Notes under the pieces: model-generated
Told to the model about the DNA's origin: nothing
What the model saw: the letters and a program-made list of their open reading frames with translations, nothing else
Database searches by the model: none
Program-made: the position numbers and the translations under genes
NCBI RefSeq assembly: GCF_963924675.1
Contig: NC_089238.1
Location: forward strand, 46,828,879 to 46,892,878
Length of the DNA stretch: 64,000 nucleotides
Reading direction: 5' to 3'
Origin: Phocoena phocoena
Taxonomy: Eukaryota; Chordata; Mammalia; Artiodactyla; Phocoenidae
Part shown: positions 43,925 to 54,880 of the stretch, one piece after another
Layout: each line of letters begins with the position of its first letter
Position numbering within the stretch: position 1 is the stretch's first letter

Positions 43925-44700
43925 GTTTTTGACAAGGAAACCTTACAATATTTACTTGTTTTTGTTACATTAAAAAGTCAAAGTAACATATTAAAAAAAC
44001 AAATAGTACAAAAAAATTAAAAATACAAAGTAAAATTATTTTCCATCCCAAACTCCTCCAGCCCTATTCTCCGGAGAACATTCGTTTTAATAGTGTATCC
44101 TTTGAGAAATTTTCTATGCCTTTATAAATGTATATGTATATATCACTTAAAAAAACAGAAACAGGACCATACTCGATACAGTTTGTCAGTATGCTCTTTC
44201 ACTTAACAATATATACAGCAGCACAAACACCCTGCATCCATGTTTTTCCAATGGTGACATAATATTCCATTGTATGAACACATCACAATTTATTTAATCA
44301 GTCCCCGATTGATGAGCATTTAGGTTGTCTCATTTTTTTCCACTATAATAAACAATGTGAAAATAAACATGCTCATACAAGCGTTTTCGTGCATTTGTGC
44401 AACTGCCTCTGTGGAATAAATTCCTAAAAAGGAAACTGAGTCTAAGGGTTGGGTAGTGAACAGTTTGAGAGCTATTGACAAATTGTTTTCTAAGAACGCT
44501 GCACCAATTACCACTCCCACCTGCAGTATACAATGCTGCATGCTTCCCCACACACTAGCCAACATTTGTGCTTCAACTTTTTTATCTTCGCCAGTCTGAT
44601 GGGTGGAAAAATGACATTTCCTGTGCGTGTTTTTGTGTGTGTGCCAGTCCACCATGAGTGCAAGGTTACTGCCATTTCTGAACATGGTGACTCAATTAAA
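43925..44700 (-). mobile_element. Old L1 3' region, minus orientation
   Basis: TTCTATGCCTTTATAAATGTAT, GACATAATATTCCATTGTATG, GCACCAATTACCACTCCCACCTGCAGT and CCCACACACTAGCCAACATTTG follow the reverse complement of old L1. The frames at 44320-44708 are remnants of it. Confidence 0.7.
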
Positions 44701-44843
44701 TAAATCAAGGTAGTAACAGGGATGGTTGATATTTCAAAAGTTTATCCTTATGTCTAAGAGTGATTAATTGGCTTTGCAGCCTAAATTGGAAAGATTAATT
44801 ATATACTGAGCAGTGCTTGGGAGTCACTTTCTGATTACTCTTT

Positions 44844-44987
44844 TTTTCAAAATTTGTCTATTTTTTATTTTATTTTTTGGCCACACCACATGGCTTGCAG
44901 GACCTTAGTTCCCCGACCAGGGACTGAACTCACACCCTCAGCAGTGAAAGCACAGAGTCTTAACCACTGGACAGCCAGGGAATTCCC
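44844..44987 (-). mobile_element. CHR-type SINE, short form
   Basis: TTTATTTTATTTTTTGGCCACACC to CAGCCAGGGAATTCCC. Perfect TSD TTCTGATTACTCTTT (44829-44843, 44988-45002). Confidence 0.92.
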
Positions 44988-45289
44988 TTCTGATTACTCT
45001 TTGATCTTAAAATGTCAAGCTAAGAATTGAGGGAACTAACAAGGGGACATCAGGAATGATTACAATTTTGATTCAGTTATTTAGAAATATCAGCACATGT
45101 CATTTAAAATCATGATAATGACAATGAATATTGTATGTGCATGTGAAACAGGCAGTCCTAAGAATATGTTAATAGAAAAGGGAGTACAGTACATCTTCAA
45201 ACTTTGCCTTACCTCTTCTGAATAGCTTTGGAAGCAAGTTATTACTGTCACTAAGAGGAATTTAAAATTCCTTACTGAAATTCATTTAA

Positions 45290-45885
45290 ATAACCTTTTT
45301 ATTTTAGAAGAGATTTAGACTTACAGAAAAATTGCAAAGATACTACAGACAGTTCCCAGACACCCCACACCCAGTTTCCCTATTTATTAACTCTGTATGT
45401 ACATTTGTCACAATGAATAAACCAATATTGATTGGTACGTTATTATTAACTAAAGTTCATCCTTTACTCAGATCTCCTTAGTTTTTCCCTAAGGTGCTTT
45501 TTCTGTTCCAGGGTCCCATCCAGAATGCCACGTTACATTTAGTTGTCACGCCTCCTTTGGCTCCTCTGGGCTGTGACAGTTTTTCAGTTTCCTTGTTTGA
45601 TGACCTTGACAGTTTTGAGGAGTCCTGGCCAGGTATTTTGTAGAATGTCCCTCAGTTGGGATTAGTCTGATGTTTTTCTCATGATTAGACTGGGCTTATG
45701 GATTTGGGAGAGGATGACCATAGAGGCAAAATGCCCTATTCGTCACATTATCGTATCACACTGTCAACATGACTAATCACTGTCACTGTTGACCTTGATC
45801 ATCTGGCCGAGTGACATACATTTATTAACTTTCTCTGTTGACATAAGCAAGGTTACAGGACATGACGAATTGAGTCCTGAGGGTT
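45290..45885 (-). mobile_element. Old LINE (L1 3'-like) fragment
   Basis: TTAGACTTACAGAAAAATTGCAAAGATACTAC, CATTTGTCACAATGAATAAACC and CCATCCAGAATGCCACGTTACATTTAGTTG are phrases common in a mammalian interspersed repeat that I place with old L1 3' regions. Orientation is inferred. Confidence 0.5.
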
Positions 45886-46009
45886 TCCAAAGTAAATTGT
45901 GGTGGCGAGGCTGATTATTAGGCAGTTAGGAGACCCCTCATTCTCTAGGAGACCCTGCCAAGGGAGCAGAAAGAACTCTATGCCAGAGCATAATGAACTT
46001 TGAAGCAAT

Positions 46010-46185
46010 CCTGGAAGTTCAGAAATATATTGTTCAAAATGACCCCACTGGGGTAAGTACTGTTACTCATACTTTACAGAAGAGGAAAGTGAGGCACAGT
46101 GCCAAGGATACAGGCAAGCTGAGATGCAATCCACACATTCAGGCCACAGGGTCCAGGCTCTTACCGCTGTGCGTACTGCCTCACC
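46010..46185 (-). mobile_element. MIR ancient SINE
   Basis: GTACTGTTACTCATACTTTACAGAAGAGGAAAGTGAGGCACAG then CCAGGCTCTTACCGCTGTGCG is MIR in reverse-complement orientation. Confidence 0.75.
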
Positions 46186-46460
46186 AATGCTATCTTTCGT
46201 CTTAACTTGCATTTCCCAGATTACCCGTGAGATGCGGCATCTTTCCTTTGTTGTATTGGCTATTGGACTTCCTTTCAAGACCTCATTTTGGACAGGTGAT
46301 ACAAAGAAGGAGCCATGAGGAACAGATTCAGGGTGAGACCTCAGAGTCAGAGCTGGCAGAGACCTGGAGGGGTGGCATCCCATGCCCAAAGTGGGGGCCC
46401 TGCTGGAGCCAGCAGCTGGAATCATCTCAGGGTATAATTTAAGCACGACCCTTGGTGAGG

Positions 46461-46922
46461 ATCGCCAGATTTAGCAAATAAAAATACAAGATCTGGGACT
46501 CCCCTGGTGGCTCAGTGGTTAAGGATCCACCTGCCAGTGCAGGGAACATGGGTTCAAGCCCTGGTCCGGGAAGATCCCACGTGTCGTGGAGCAATGAAGC
46601 CCATGCGCCACAATACTGAGCCTGCGCTCTAGAGCCCGCGAGCCACAACTACTGAGCCCATGTACCACATCTACTGAAGCCTGCGCGCCCAAGAGCCCAC
46701 GCTCCGCAACAAGAGAAGCCACTGCAACGAGAAGACCGCGCACCGCAAAGAAGAGTAGCCCCCGCTCGCCGCAACTAGAGAAAGCCCGCACGCAGCAACG
46801 AAGACCCAACGCAGCCAAACAACAACAAAAAATACAAGATCTCCACTCAATTTGAACCTCAGATGAACAACTTGTATGTTCCAAGTGAAATTCAAATCGA
46901 CCGGGGCATCCTGTATTTTAAC
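46461..46922. mobile_element. Palindromic MITE-like repeat, split by a SINE
   Basis: Left part 46461-46494 (TCGCCAGATTTAGCAAATAA) and right part 46843-46922 (CCACTCAATTTGAACCTCAG...GCATCCTGTATTTTAACA), separated by the SINE at 46495-46827. A relative of 38829-38966. Confidence 0.55.
46495..46827 (+). mobile_element. CHR-type SINE, long form
   Basis: GGGACTCCCCTGGTGGCTCAG head to GACCCAACGCAGCCAAACAACAAC. Perfect 15-base TSD AAAAATACAAGATCT (46480-46494, 46828-46842). Confidence 0.93.
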
Positions 46923-49139
46923 ACTCCCCTTGGCTGCATGACCCCCAAGCCTGATTTCCAGCCCTCCTAGATCCTGTGAGCTACTACTCTTTCACTGATT
47001 ATTCCCAGCTGTGGTAGAGTCGGCTGTGGCTGAACTAAAACGCTTTACACTGTGACTCTACCAACACGGGAAGACAAATGGAAGATCTAGAAGGCTGAGG
47101 GTTTCAAGAAAAAAAATGGGAGAGAAGACAAATTCTTTGTGTAAGAGAAAACAGTCCAATGTGCTTCATATGCAAAATGTCTTTCTAAAGAATTCCACTT
47201 AAAGTGTCTTTATAACACAAATCATAACATCCACTTGCTTCCTGTATTTCTGGTACGCGCCTGATCCCCATAAGCTTTGGAATTTGCAACACCTGAAATA
47301 GTTCTGCCCCTTTTCCTAATAGGTGAGTAATTAGAGATTTACAGAAGCTCTGTGCCTGCACTACAGTCACACAGCAAAGCTGGGGTGGGAACACAGGTCT
47401 TGAGATTCACAGCCCCTATTTCCACCACTCCAAATTTCTAACCCAGAAGACCTTCGTTATAAGCATAGCGCATACTAAAATGCAAGGTCATGAAACAGAA
47501 GGAATCATGTCTAATGAACAAGCATGTTTCTACAAAGGGTAGCACAGTGCCTGAAACCGAACGGATACTTGTTAAGTGGATGGGTGGAAAAGCAGAATCT
47601 GTCCTTTAAAAACAAATTCGTTATTTAAGTATTAATGTATTGAGACGTATTAAATGTTTGCCAACCCAAAGTTGATCTTTGAATGAAAGGACATAATGAG
47701 GTAGGTAGAGGGAACGCCATGATGTGTGAGAAATTTTCATACGAGAGGAGGTGATGGGCAGGACTTCAACTAGCTTTCCTTTTCCGATGGCATATATCTG
47801 TTCAATCACCGGACCGATGAACCTAGATGAATCGAGCAGATCTTTCCTTTCACAACTGGAGAACCAGGTATAGACCAGTCTGGTTTAATCTTTATCGGCA
47901 ACCTCATTTCAGTCTTAGGAATCTAACAGATTCACCAAGTCTAGATCTCTGCTGCCACCTAGTGTTAACAGTTTCTCAGATTTAAAAAGGTAGAAAGTCA
48001 GGAAGCTCTAGGCTCTGAAAAAATTTCACCTGGAATTCCTTCGACCATTTCTATTTCAGGATTTCCAACACTATAAAAGCTTTTTGTGGCTAAAACAAGA
48101 AAGAGTATATCTTCTATTTGTACTGCACAGCTATTTTACCTCTGTTGCGTCTGTGTCCAAAATGTTTATGGAAGGAAAAATGTTTGATTAAGAAACAGGT
48201 TGGCCCAAGCCTCTTAAAAGCCAGCAAGGTTTGCTGGGAAAAGTGGGACATTTTCCTGACAGGAAAGCAAATCCACCTATTTTGGATACCAGTGTTGATC
48301 TTTTCTCCCTTTCTTCCATTTCTGACCTCCATTAGAAAAAGAAGAAAAAACACAGAGACGGTTTTGGAGGTGTTCTTCATCCACGATTCTCTCTAAATCA
48401 AGATAGTGGCAGAAGACAGTAATCTCTGGCCTGGCCCCAGGCCTTTAAACCAGAGTTACTCCCAGTTTGGACACAGAGGCATCTAGCAGGGAGGGCCAGG
48501 TTATGGAGGCCATACTTTCAATCTTCTGAAAGCACAGAGAGTGAGAGAGAGTGCTTTCCTGCGTGGCAATCCAGAGCCGTGACAGCAAAGCTTATCTCAG
48601 TGAGAAAAGGGACATCATTTCTATCTAATCGCTTCGCATCCTTTATACTGTATCTTGGCTGAACGTAGCCAAATAAAGATAGTACTAAGAGATTGTTATG
48701 AGAGTTATGTTACTATAAGAGGAATATTTTTATGATAGAAGGAAAAGCCGGATACTCCTGTCTGTGCTTTTCCTACCTTTTTTTCTGTTAGTCCAAATTA
48801 AACGATTTATCCATGGGCCTTCCCATACAGGACTTCCCAAACACTAACAGGCATCCCCCTTGGTGGCAAAGCTGGGGATTTCTGCTACTTGGTTCGGGAG
48901 GTAATAACCAGTCTCCCAGGATTAGCTGCATATTTTCAAAGTAATGGCCGAGTTCACATCCATTTATCTATTCCTGTAAGTTTTGACCGCTTTTCAATCA
49001 CAAGTCTTACTGGACAATAATGATAACTGCCATAAGGGAACAGAGTCAAAGGACATGAGCTCAAGCACTGGGGGAACAGGAAAAGATTGTTCTCTGCAAA
49101 TGGTGTGACTTCATTGAGGAATGTGACAGATCCTCAGTA

Positions 49140-50002
49140 CAGTAAGTCCCCTACATACAAACCTTCAAGTTGCAAACTTTCAGAGATGAGGACGTGCCTG
49201 TCCAATCAAGTAAGTTAGTTCACGTGTCCGGCGTACACTGTCACGTGCGTGCATCCTCTACAAGTGGTTGTGCTTTTGTGTACTTTACTGTAGAGTGCTG
49301 TTGCTGGGTAACACGAGGAGCTGACTAATGAAGACCTGATGGAATTGGAGGCCCAGAGAAAGGACGAAGAGAGACAAGAGGAAGAAGTAACTGAAGAACC
49401 GAAGAGATTCACAACGGAGGAAATGGCAAGGGGATTTTCTTTATTTGAGGAGGCACTGGACCCGAACACAGAACGGTACAAGAAGGCTGCAGCAGCCATT
49501 CAGAATGCAATCCAGTGCTACCGTGTCATCTATGATGAGAAAAAAGAGCTACTACCCGTTTTTTCAAGAGGGTAGATAGAATTCAGTCCAGCAAGGAACC
49601 AGAACCTTTGCCATCAACGTCAGGCGTGAGTGAAACTGCAGCTTGCCCTCCGTCTCCTGTTGCTGGCGATCCTTCAGCTCTACCGTCTCGCACCTCCTCT
49701 CCCTCCTGCAGTCAGTAACTCTTCTTGCCTGTTTCCTCGATGCCAGCCCCTGTATGCCAGCTGTTGTACTGGACTACTGTACTTTTCAAGGTACTGTACT
49801 GTAAGATTAGAAATGTTGTCTTTATTTTTTGTGTTTGTTTTTTATTATTATTTGTGCGAAAAGTATTATAAACCTGTTACAGTACGGTACTATATAGCCA
49901 ATTGTGTTAGTTGGGTACCTAGGCTAACTTTGTCGGACTTACAAATTGGACTTACGAACGCGCTCTCGGAATGGAACTTGTTCGTACATACGGGACTTAC
50001 TG
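49140..50002 (+). mobile_element. Tigger-family DNA transposon, internally deleted, with transposase C-terminal frame
   Basis: Inverted termini CAGTAAGTCCCCTACATAC at the left and TACATACGGGACTTACTG at the right, flanked by TA (49138-49139, 50003-50004). The 863-base length is much shorter than an autonomous Tigger of about 2.5 kb. The frame at 49339-49575 is open for 78 codons and acidic at the start (MELEAQRKDEERQEEEVTEE), followed by MARGFSLFEEALDPNTERY. I recognise it as the C-terminal tail of a pogo/Tigger transposase; the DNA-binding and DDE catalytic parts are missing, so it cannot transpose by itself. Exact subfamily not known. Confidence 0.85.
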
Positions 50003-50546
50003 TAAAAACTTCTCGACTTATCCCGTGGTGCCATTACAGCAGTGTCAATATAAACAAGTGAACAAGAGTGAACAAATTCCGATGTCTTTGGCCGCCTCCT
50101 TTATCCACCTCCCATGTACCTACTACACCTAGTTATTCAGCCCACTCTGCAAAGACGCTGGCATCTTACCTCGGATCATAGCCCAAGGCTAAACCTCTGC
50201 TCTCACTGCACAGGACCCAGGCCTTTCTTATGTCATGGTGTTTTGTGCCCAGTAACACAGGGATGATGTTCATATAAGCATCATCCAAAACAGTGCTTTG
50301 AAAACGTTTTGACCACAACTCTCAGGAAGCAAGGAATTTACACTGTGATCTGTTATACGCATATGCAGGTGTGTGCGTATACACTGGTAAACAAGTTACA
50401 GAAAACAATGTTTACCCTATGTCTGGTAAGTTCTGATATGTCTCTTCTAATCTGTTTCATTTTTTAAAATTCTGGTTTTTATCCACTACATTGATTTCAC
50501 AATCTATTAATGGGTCCTGACCTGTAGTTTAAAACACAGCGATGCA

Positions 50547-50914
50547 GACTTCCCCGGTGGCGCAGCGGTTAAGAATCTGCCTGCCAATGCAGGGGATGCA
50601 GGTCCGAGCCCTGGTCCGGGAAGATCCCACATGCTTCAGAGCAACTAATCCCGTGCACCACAACTACTGAGCCTGTGCTCTAGAGCCCGTGAATCACAAC
50701 TACTGAGCCCACATGCCACAACTACTGAAGCCCACACACCTAGAGCCTGTGCTCCACAAGAGAAGCCACCACAATGAGAAGCCCGCGCACCACAACGAAG
50801 AGTAGCCCTCGCTCGCCACAACTAGAGAAAGCCCTTGCGCAGCAACAGAGACCCAGTGCAGCCAAAAAATAAATAAATGAATGAAAATTCAAGAACAAAA
50901 CAAAAACAAAAAAA
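50547..50914 (+). mobile_element. CHR-type SINE, long form
   Basis: GACTTCCCCGGTGGCGCAGCGG head to CCCAGTGCAGCCAAAAAATAAATAAATG and an A-rich tail. Similar flanks AAAACACAGCGATG / AAACCCACAGTGATG. Confidence 0.88.
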
Positions 50915-51011
50915 CCCACAGTGATGTACAACACTTTCACATTCTGAGACGTGGAGTTATATTTCTTAAGCTAATCAATTTGGAATTGTAAAATTCTAAG
51001 AAATAAATATA

Positions 51012-51335
51012 GGGACTTCCCTGGTGGTCCAACGGTAAAGAATCTGCCTTCTAATGCAGGGGACGTGGGTTCAATCCCTGGTCAGGTAGCTGAGATCCCA
51101 CATGCTGCGGGGCAACTAAGCCCGCGCACCACAACTACTGAGGATGTGTGCCTCAACTAGAGAGCCCACATGCCACAACTACAGAGCCCACATGCTCTGG
51201 AGCCCGCGCGCCACACCTAGAGACAGAAAGCCCGCATGCCACAACTAGAGAGAAACCCACGCTGCAACAAAAGACCCCTTCGTGCCGCAACTAAGACCCA
51301 ATGCAGCCAAAAAAATAAAAATTAAAAATAAATAA
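51012..51335 (+). mobile_element. CHR-type SINE, older body type
   Basis: GGGACTTCCCTGGTGGTCCAACGG head. The body uses CACAACTAGAGAG and CCCTTCGTGCCGCAACTAAGACCC units unlike the main long form. TSD AAATAAATATA. Confidence 0.88.
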
Positions 51336-51774
51336 ATATAAATTTCAGTAGCAATATTGAAAAGATGTCTCTTTCCTGGCACATACAAAATGGGAAGCAT
51401 TGAGAATCATTCTGGAGAATTGGTGGATGCAGATAAACATGGGTCAAAGCGTATGAAGGAGCCCAAGGGAAGAGTGAAGGCACTTACGGGAACCCAGCCA
51501 ACCTACACAGTGGCAACGGGAGACTCTCACAGCAATGCTGCCATGTAATTTCATTTTCCTTTGTTAAAAGAAATGATTAAAAAAAAAACTCTTGGGGTTG
51601 GGAAGAAACTTAAATGTCAAATTCTATTTTCTCCTGCTGGATGACAAAAGCAAATCAGCATTTCCTTTGGAAATGTGAGCGCTGACTTTGGTCCTACGCC
51701 AAAGAGTTAATTTCAATTAGAAGCAGAATAAAAGAAGATTCACTAAAATATCATTCAACCTCATCTCTTTGTTT

Positions 51775-52301
51775 TTCAAACGATGACTAGAATTTTATTA
51801 GCCAAGGGAGAATAGCTGGAAGAGAAATAACAAACAGAAAAATACATCTTAAGGATCCTTAAGTACATTACATATTTATAACTTAAGTATATTTTAAAAG
51901 GCCACAGTCCATCAGGTCATAAATGCATAAACTTATGTCACAGGCCCATTTGTCCACTGTCCTTTGGCTCAGGAGACTGTCCTTTGCAACCAACCTTAAT
52001 CTCTCTGATGGCATCAGAAAGGATGCTGTCGTCTTAAAGGTAAACACGGCTCTGGAGGCAGGTGCTTTTCTCCAAGAAAACTTCCATCTGCCTGTGTCCT
52101 CCTCCACCAACATCCATGCCACCAACAGCCAACAAAAGAAAAGCAAAGGCTCATGAACAGCTGGCACCGTGTCAGTCTCTGAGGAGAACACATCCCTGTC
52201 TAGTTAGGGGTGGGTTCTGGAGCCTCTCTCCTGGCAGAGAGCTTGTCAACCGGCATTGACGGGTTCTCTGGGATTTCCCACAACTCCCACGGGCTGTCAG
52301 T
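51775..52301 (-). other. WDR59: WDR59 3' UTR (inferred)
   Basis: Sequence downstream of the WDR59 stop codon on the minus strand. It is non-repetitive, which contrasts with the transposons on either side. The end is placed by the poly(A) signal candidate at 51794-51799, giving a UTR of about 520 bases. The cleavage position is inferred. Confidence 0.6.
51794..51799 (-). terminator. WDR59: Candidate WDR59 poly(A) signal AATAAA
   Basis: TTTATT on the plus strand is AATAAA on the transcript strand, the first canonical hexamer I find downstream of the stop at 52302. A TATAAA-like variant occurs earlier, near 51875-51880. Confidence 0.55.
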
Positions 52302-52537
52302 TCAGAAAGTGCTTTCAAGCAGGCAGTGGCACCCACACCCGGTAGGACACACCTCCTGGGTCCGAAACCACTCCATCATGTGGCTGGTGTGTCCCCCATG
52401 CCCGCAGGTCAGGCAGAAGTTGGACGACCCTCGCACGGCCACGTGGCAGATGGCGCACTGGAACGTGAAGCCTTTGCAGACGGCGCACTGCGTGCCCCTG
52501 ACCTCACTCCGGCAGTGGCTGCAGTACACACCGAACT
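52302..52537 (-). CDS. WDR59: WDR59 last coding exon: C-terminal zinc-binding domain of GATOR2 subunit
   Basis: WDR59 is a subunit of GATOR2 (with MIOS, WDR24, SEH1L and SEC13), which relieves GATOR1 inhibition and lets amino acids activate mTORC1 at the lysosome. This 236-base exon encodes the last 77 residues plus a split codon and ends ...LLESTF then TGA. It is a Cys/His-rich RING-like zinc-binding region with CSHC, CAVC, CAIC, CLTCGHGGHTSH and CPTGCGCHC. The acceptor reads TTCTCCAG|AGTTCGG. The upstream exon supplies G, so the junction codon is GAG (Glu), giving HKGIEFGVYC as expected for this family. A frame beginning at 52529 with a GTG is not a real start. No disruption seen. Confidence 0.96.
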
Positions 52538-53718
52538 CTGGAGAAGGGCGGAGATGGCCGAAAAAGAGACACGGTGAGTTCAGCTCTGCAAAGGGGAACC
52601 AGGCATTGTAATAACGAGGTACTCATTTGGGGGATTCTGTAGGATCCTATTAGACCCCTGCTGTTCAATTTTCTGTTTTTTAATGGCAGAACCCCTTCTT
52701 CTACAACCTCACTAAGGAGCTGCTGTCATCACCACAGTGGAAGGGTGCGGGCAGAGGGTGCAGCAGGCGCCTTGCTCCCCGAGGCCCTGGGTGGAAACCC
52801 CAGTGTCTGCAGTGGTCGAGGCTCCATCTCATTCCTCTTCCACCCCAACAGCTACAGATGCAGAGAAGGCAGTTAACAAACATTTGTCTGAAAGCACTGA
52901 AGGATCAGTCGACACTCAGGCAAGAGCTGATTGGTCTTACAATCTCTTCCCTACCTGCCTGCCAACGACCCAGCAGCCTAAGATGGACAGAGTCAGGCCA
53001 CCACAGGGCTGCCCCAGCATGGGGGAGAGCGGTTAGGACCGCCCTGCTCCGCTGGTCCCCGCCTGCCGCGAAGTCCCTGTCCGCTTCAGCCATAGCCCTG
53101 GGGCCAGGCGGCCCACGTTAACCGCCCAGCTCCCTTGCTCAGCCCCTGCTACCTGGAGATCCTTCCTCCTCCCAGACCGCCTTCCGCTGTGCTGCATCGA
53201 GTGCAGACCTTCCCACGTGCTCTACAGGCTCTTTTGGGAACGGTCCCCTCACCACCTGGCCCTAACCAAACCCCGCTGTGTCTCGGCCTCCTCCGAAGGG
53301 AAGGCCGGCTCTGTCTTACATCCTAAAGATGGAAGGGTGGGAGGGGAGGGTGGCGCATGGCTGCCTCCAGACCGTACTCTCCTCTCGAGGCTACTGCTCC
53401 CTGGCTTCACCAGCCTTTCCCCTTTCCCTCTACTGTCATGTACTGACATTCTGGACACCCCCCGCCCCATGCTCTGAAGACTTCTGCTCTTGGTTCTCAA
53501 TCTTCCCTCCACCCCAATCCTTGGCATCTTCAAAATCCACGCCACTAACCCTCTGCACACCTGGCCTCCCAGGTCACCGTCCTCTCACCTCTAATCCACC
53601 ACCGTCTCTCATTCTATCCAAAGTCCACTTGCACTTCCACGCGATCAGCCCCTCTCTGGCTGTAGTTTCCCCTCTGACCAGCCTGAATTACACGGTTCCA
53701 CTTCATAGTCACTTTTTT

Positions 53719-53923
53719 TTTTTTTTTTTTTTGCGGTACGCAGGGCTCTCACTGTTGTGGCCTCTCCCGTTGCGGAGCACAGGCTCCGGACGCGCAGGCT
53801 CAGTGGCCATGGCTCACGGGCCTAGCCGCTCCGCGGCATGTGGGATCTTCCCAGACCGGGGCGCGAACCCATGTCCCCTGCATCGGCAGGCGGACTCTCA
53901 ACCACTGCACCACAGGGAAGCCC
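53719..53923 (-). mobile_element. CHR-type SINE, cetacean 200-bp form
   Basis: T-run, GCGGTACGCAGGGCTC to CACAGGGAAGCCC. TSD CATAGTCACTTTTTT (from 53704 and from 53924). Inserted in a pyrimidine-rich intron stretch. Confidence 0.92.
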
Positions 53924-54522
53924 CATAGTCACTTTTTTGCAAATATCCTGAACTCCTTGGCCCCTCTCTCCCTCATGGTACCACCTGGCAAAACCTTCAC
54001 CTGGATGAGCCCCATCCCTGGCCTCCTCCGCGTCAGCCCAGGAGCGTTCCCATGGGAAGGCGCACCGTCAGGATGCTCGTCTCACTGACCGCACCTCCAG
54101 GTAGACTCCTGGCTTGTGTGCAGTGGTCAGGCTCTTCCTCCCCGACTCCCAGGTGCCCACCTCACACCTCTGCCATATTCTTAAACCCCTCCCACATGCC
54201 TCTCTCTCTCTCACCCGATGGCCTCTTCCCTCCCTTCCCTAAGAAAACAGAAGCCTTCCAATGGGGGATACTTCATCTCAACACCCCCAATTCGTCACAT
54301 CTCCCTCTTCTTTCACCTCCTACTGTAGAGGAAGGGTCCTGGTTTCTTTCTTCTATCAAAGCCAGCTCCTCTGCTTCACCACAACACGTAGTCATAAAAA
54401 CAGACAAATAGAGACTCTAAATACATGGAAACTAAAGAAAAAATTTTATGGTAGTTCCTAGTTAAAGTAAATCCTGAGATAAACTGGTTTGAAAATTTGG
54501 GTTAAAAATAGCTATGTCTTGG

Positions 54523-54849
54523 GACTTCCCTGGTGGCACAGTGGTTAAGACTCCACCTGCCCATGCAGAGGTCATGGATTCGAGCCCTGGTCCAGGAAGA
54601 TCCCACATGCCATGGAGCAACTAAGCCCGTGCACCACGACTACTGAAGCCCGCGTGCTGCAACTACTGAGCCCACGTGCTGCAACTACTGAAGCCTGTGT
54701 ACCTAGAGCCTGTGCTCTGCAACAAGAGAAGCCACCACAATGAGAAGCCCACGCACCGCAATGAAGAGTAGACCCCGCTCACTGCAACTAGAGAAAGCCC
54801 ACACACAGCAAGGAAGACCCAACGCAGCCCCCCCGCCCCCCCCCCCAGA
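54523..54849 (+). mobile_element. CHR-type SINE, long form, with C-rich tail
   Basis: GGACTTCCCTGGTGGCACAG head to GACCCAACGCAG, then a C-run with one G (54828-54846) before AGAAAAAA. Similar flanks AAATAGCTATGTCTT / AAAAAAGCTGTCTT. Other copies have an A-rich tail at this place. Confidence 0.88.
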
Positions 54850-54880
54850 AAAAAGCTGTCTTCTTTCTCTAAGCATAACT

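Larger units (their letters stand above)
9621..51774. other. Intergenic interval between FA2H and WDR59
   Basis: No coding gene is supported here. Transposons and the duplication are listed separately. Stretches longer than 300 bases in which I recognise nothing: 10278-11110, 16546-16880, 19381-20400, 25821-27685 (apart from an A/T-rich palindromic tract near 26790-26930 and a possible L2 tail at 26170-26425), 28436-29020, 34060-34468, 34709-35100, 35881-36270, 36582-38123, 38967-39560, 40470-41995, 42501-43029, 43378-43925, 46923-49137 (with a diverged L2-like tail near 47520-47590) and 50005-50540. Confidence 0.75.

Noticed and set aside
48114..48396. Overlapping open frames on both strands (88 and 92 codons)
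   Set aside because: No recognisable protein, no splice context, and simultaneous openness on both strands is expected by chance in a window of this size.
49339..49575. A domesticated transposase gene
   Set aside because: Only the C-terminal tail is present inside an internally deleted element with intact termini; there is no upstream exon, promoter or DNA-binding domain.
53278..53928. A 216-codon plus-strand frame
   Set aside because: Pyrimidine-rich intronic sequence running into a minus-oriented SINE; antisense to no exon, no domain, low-complexity Pro/Ser composition.
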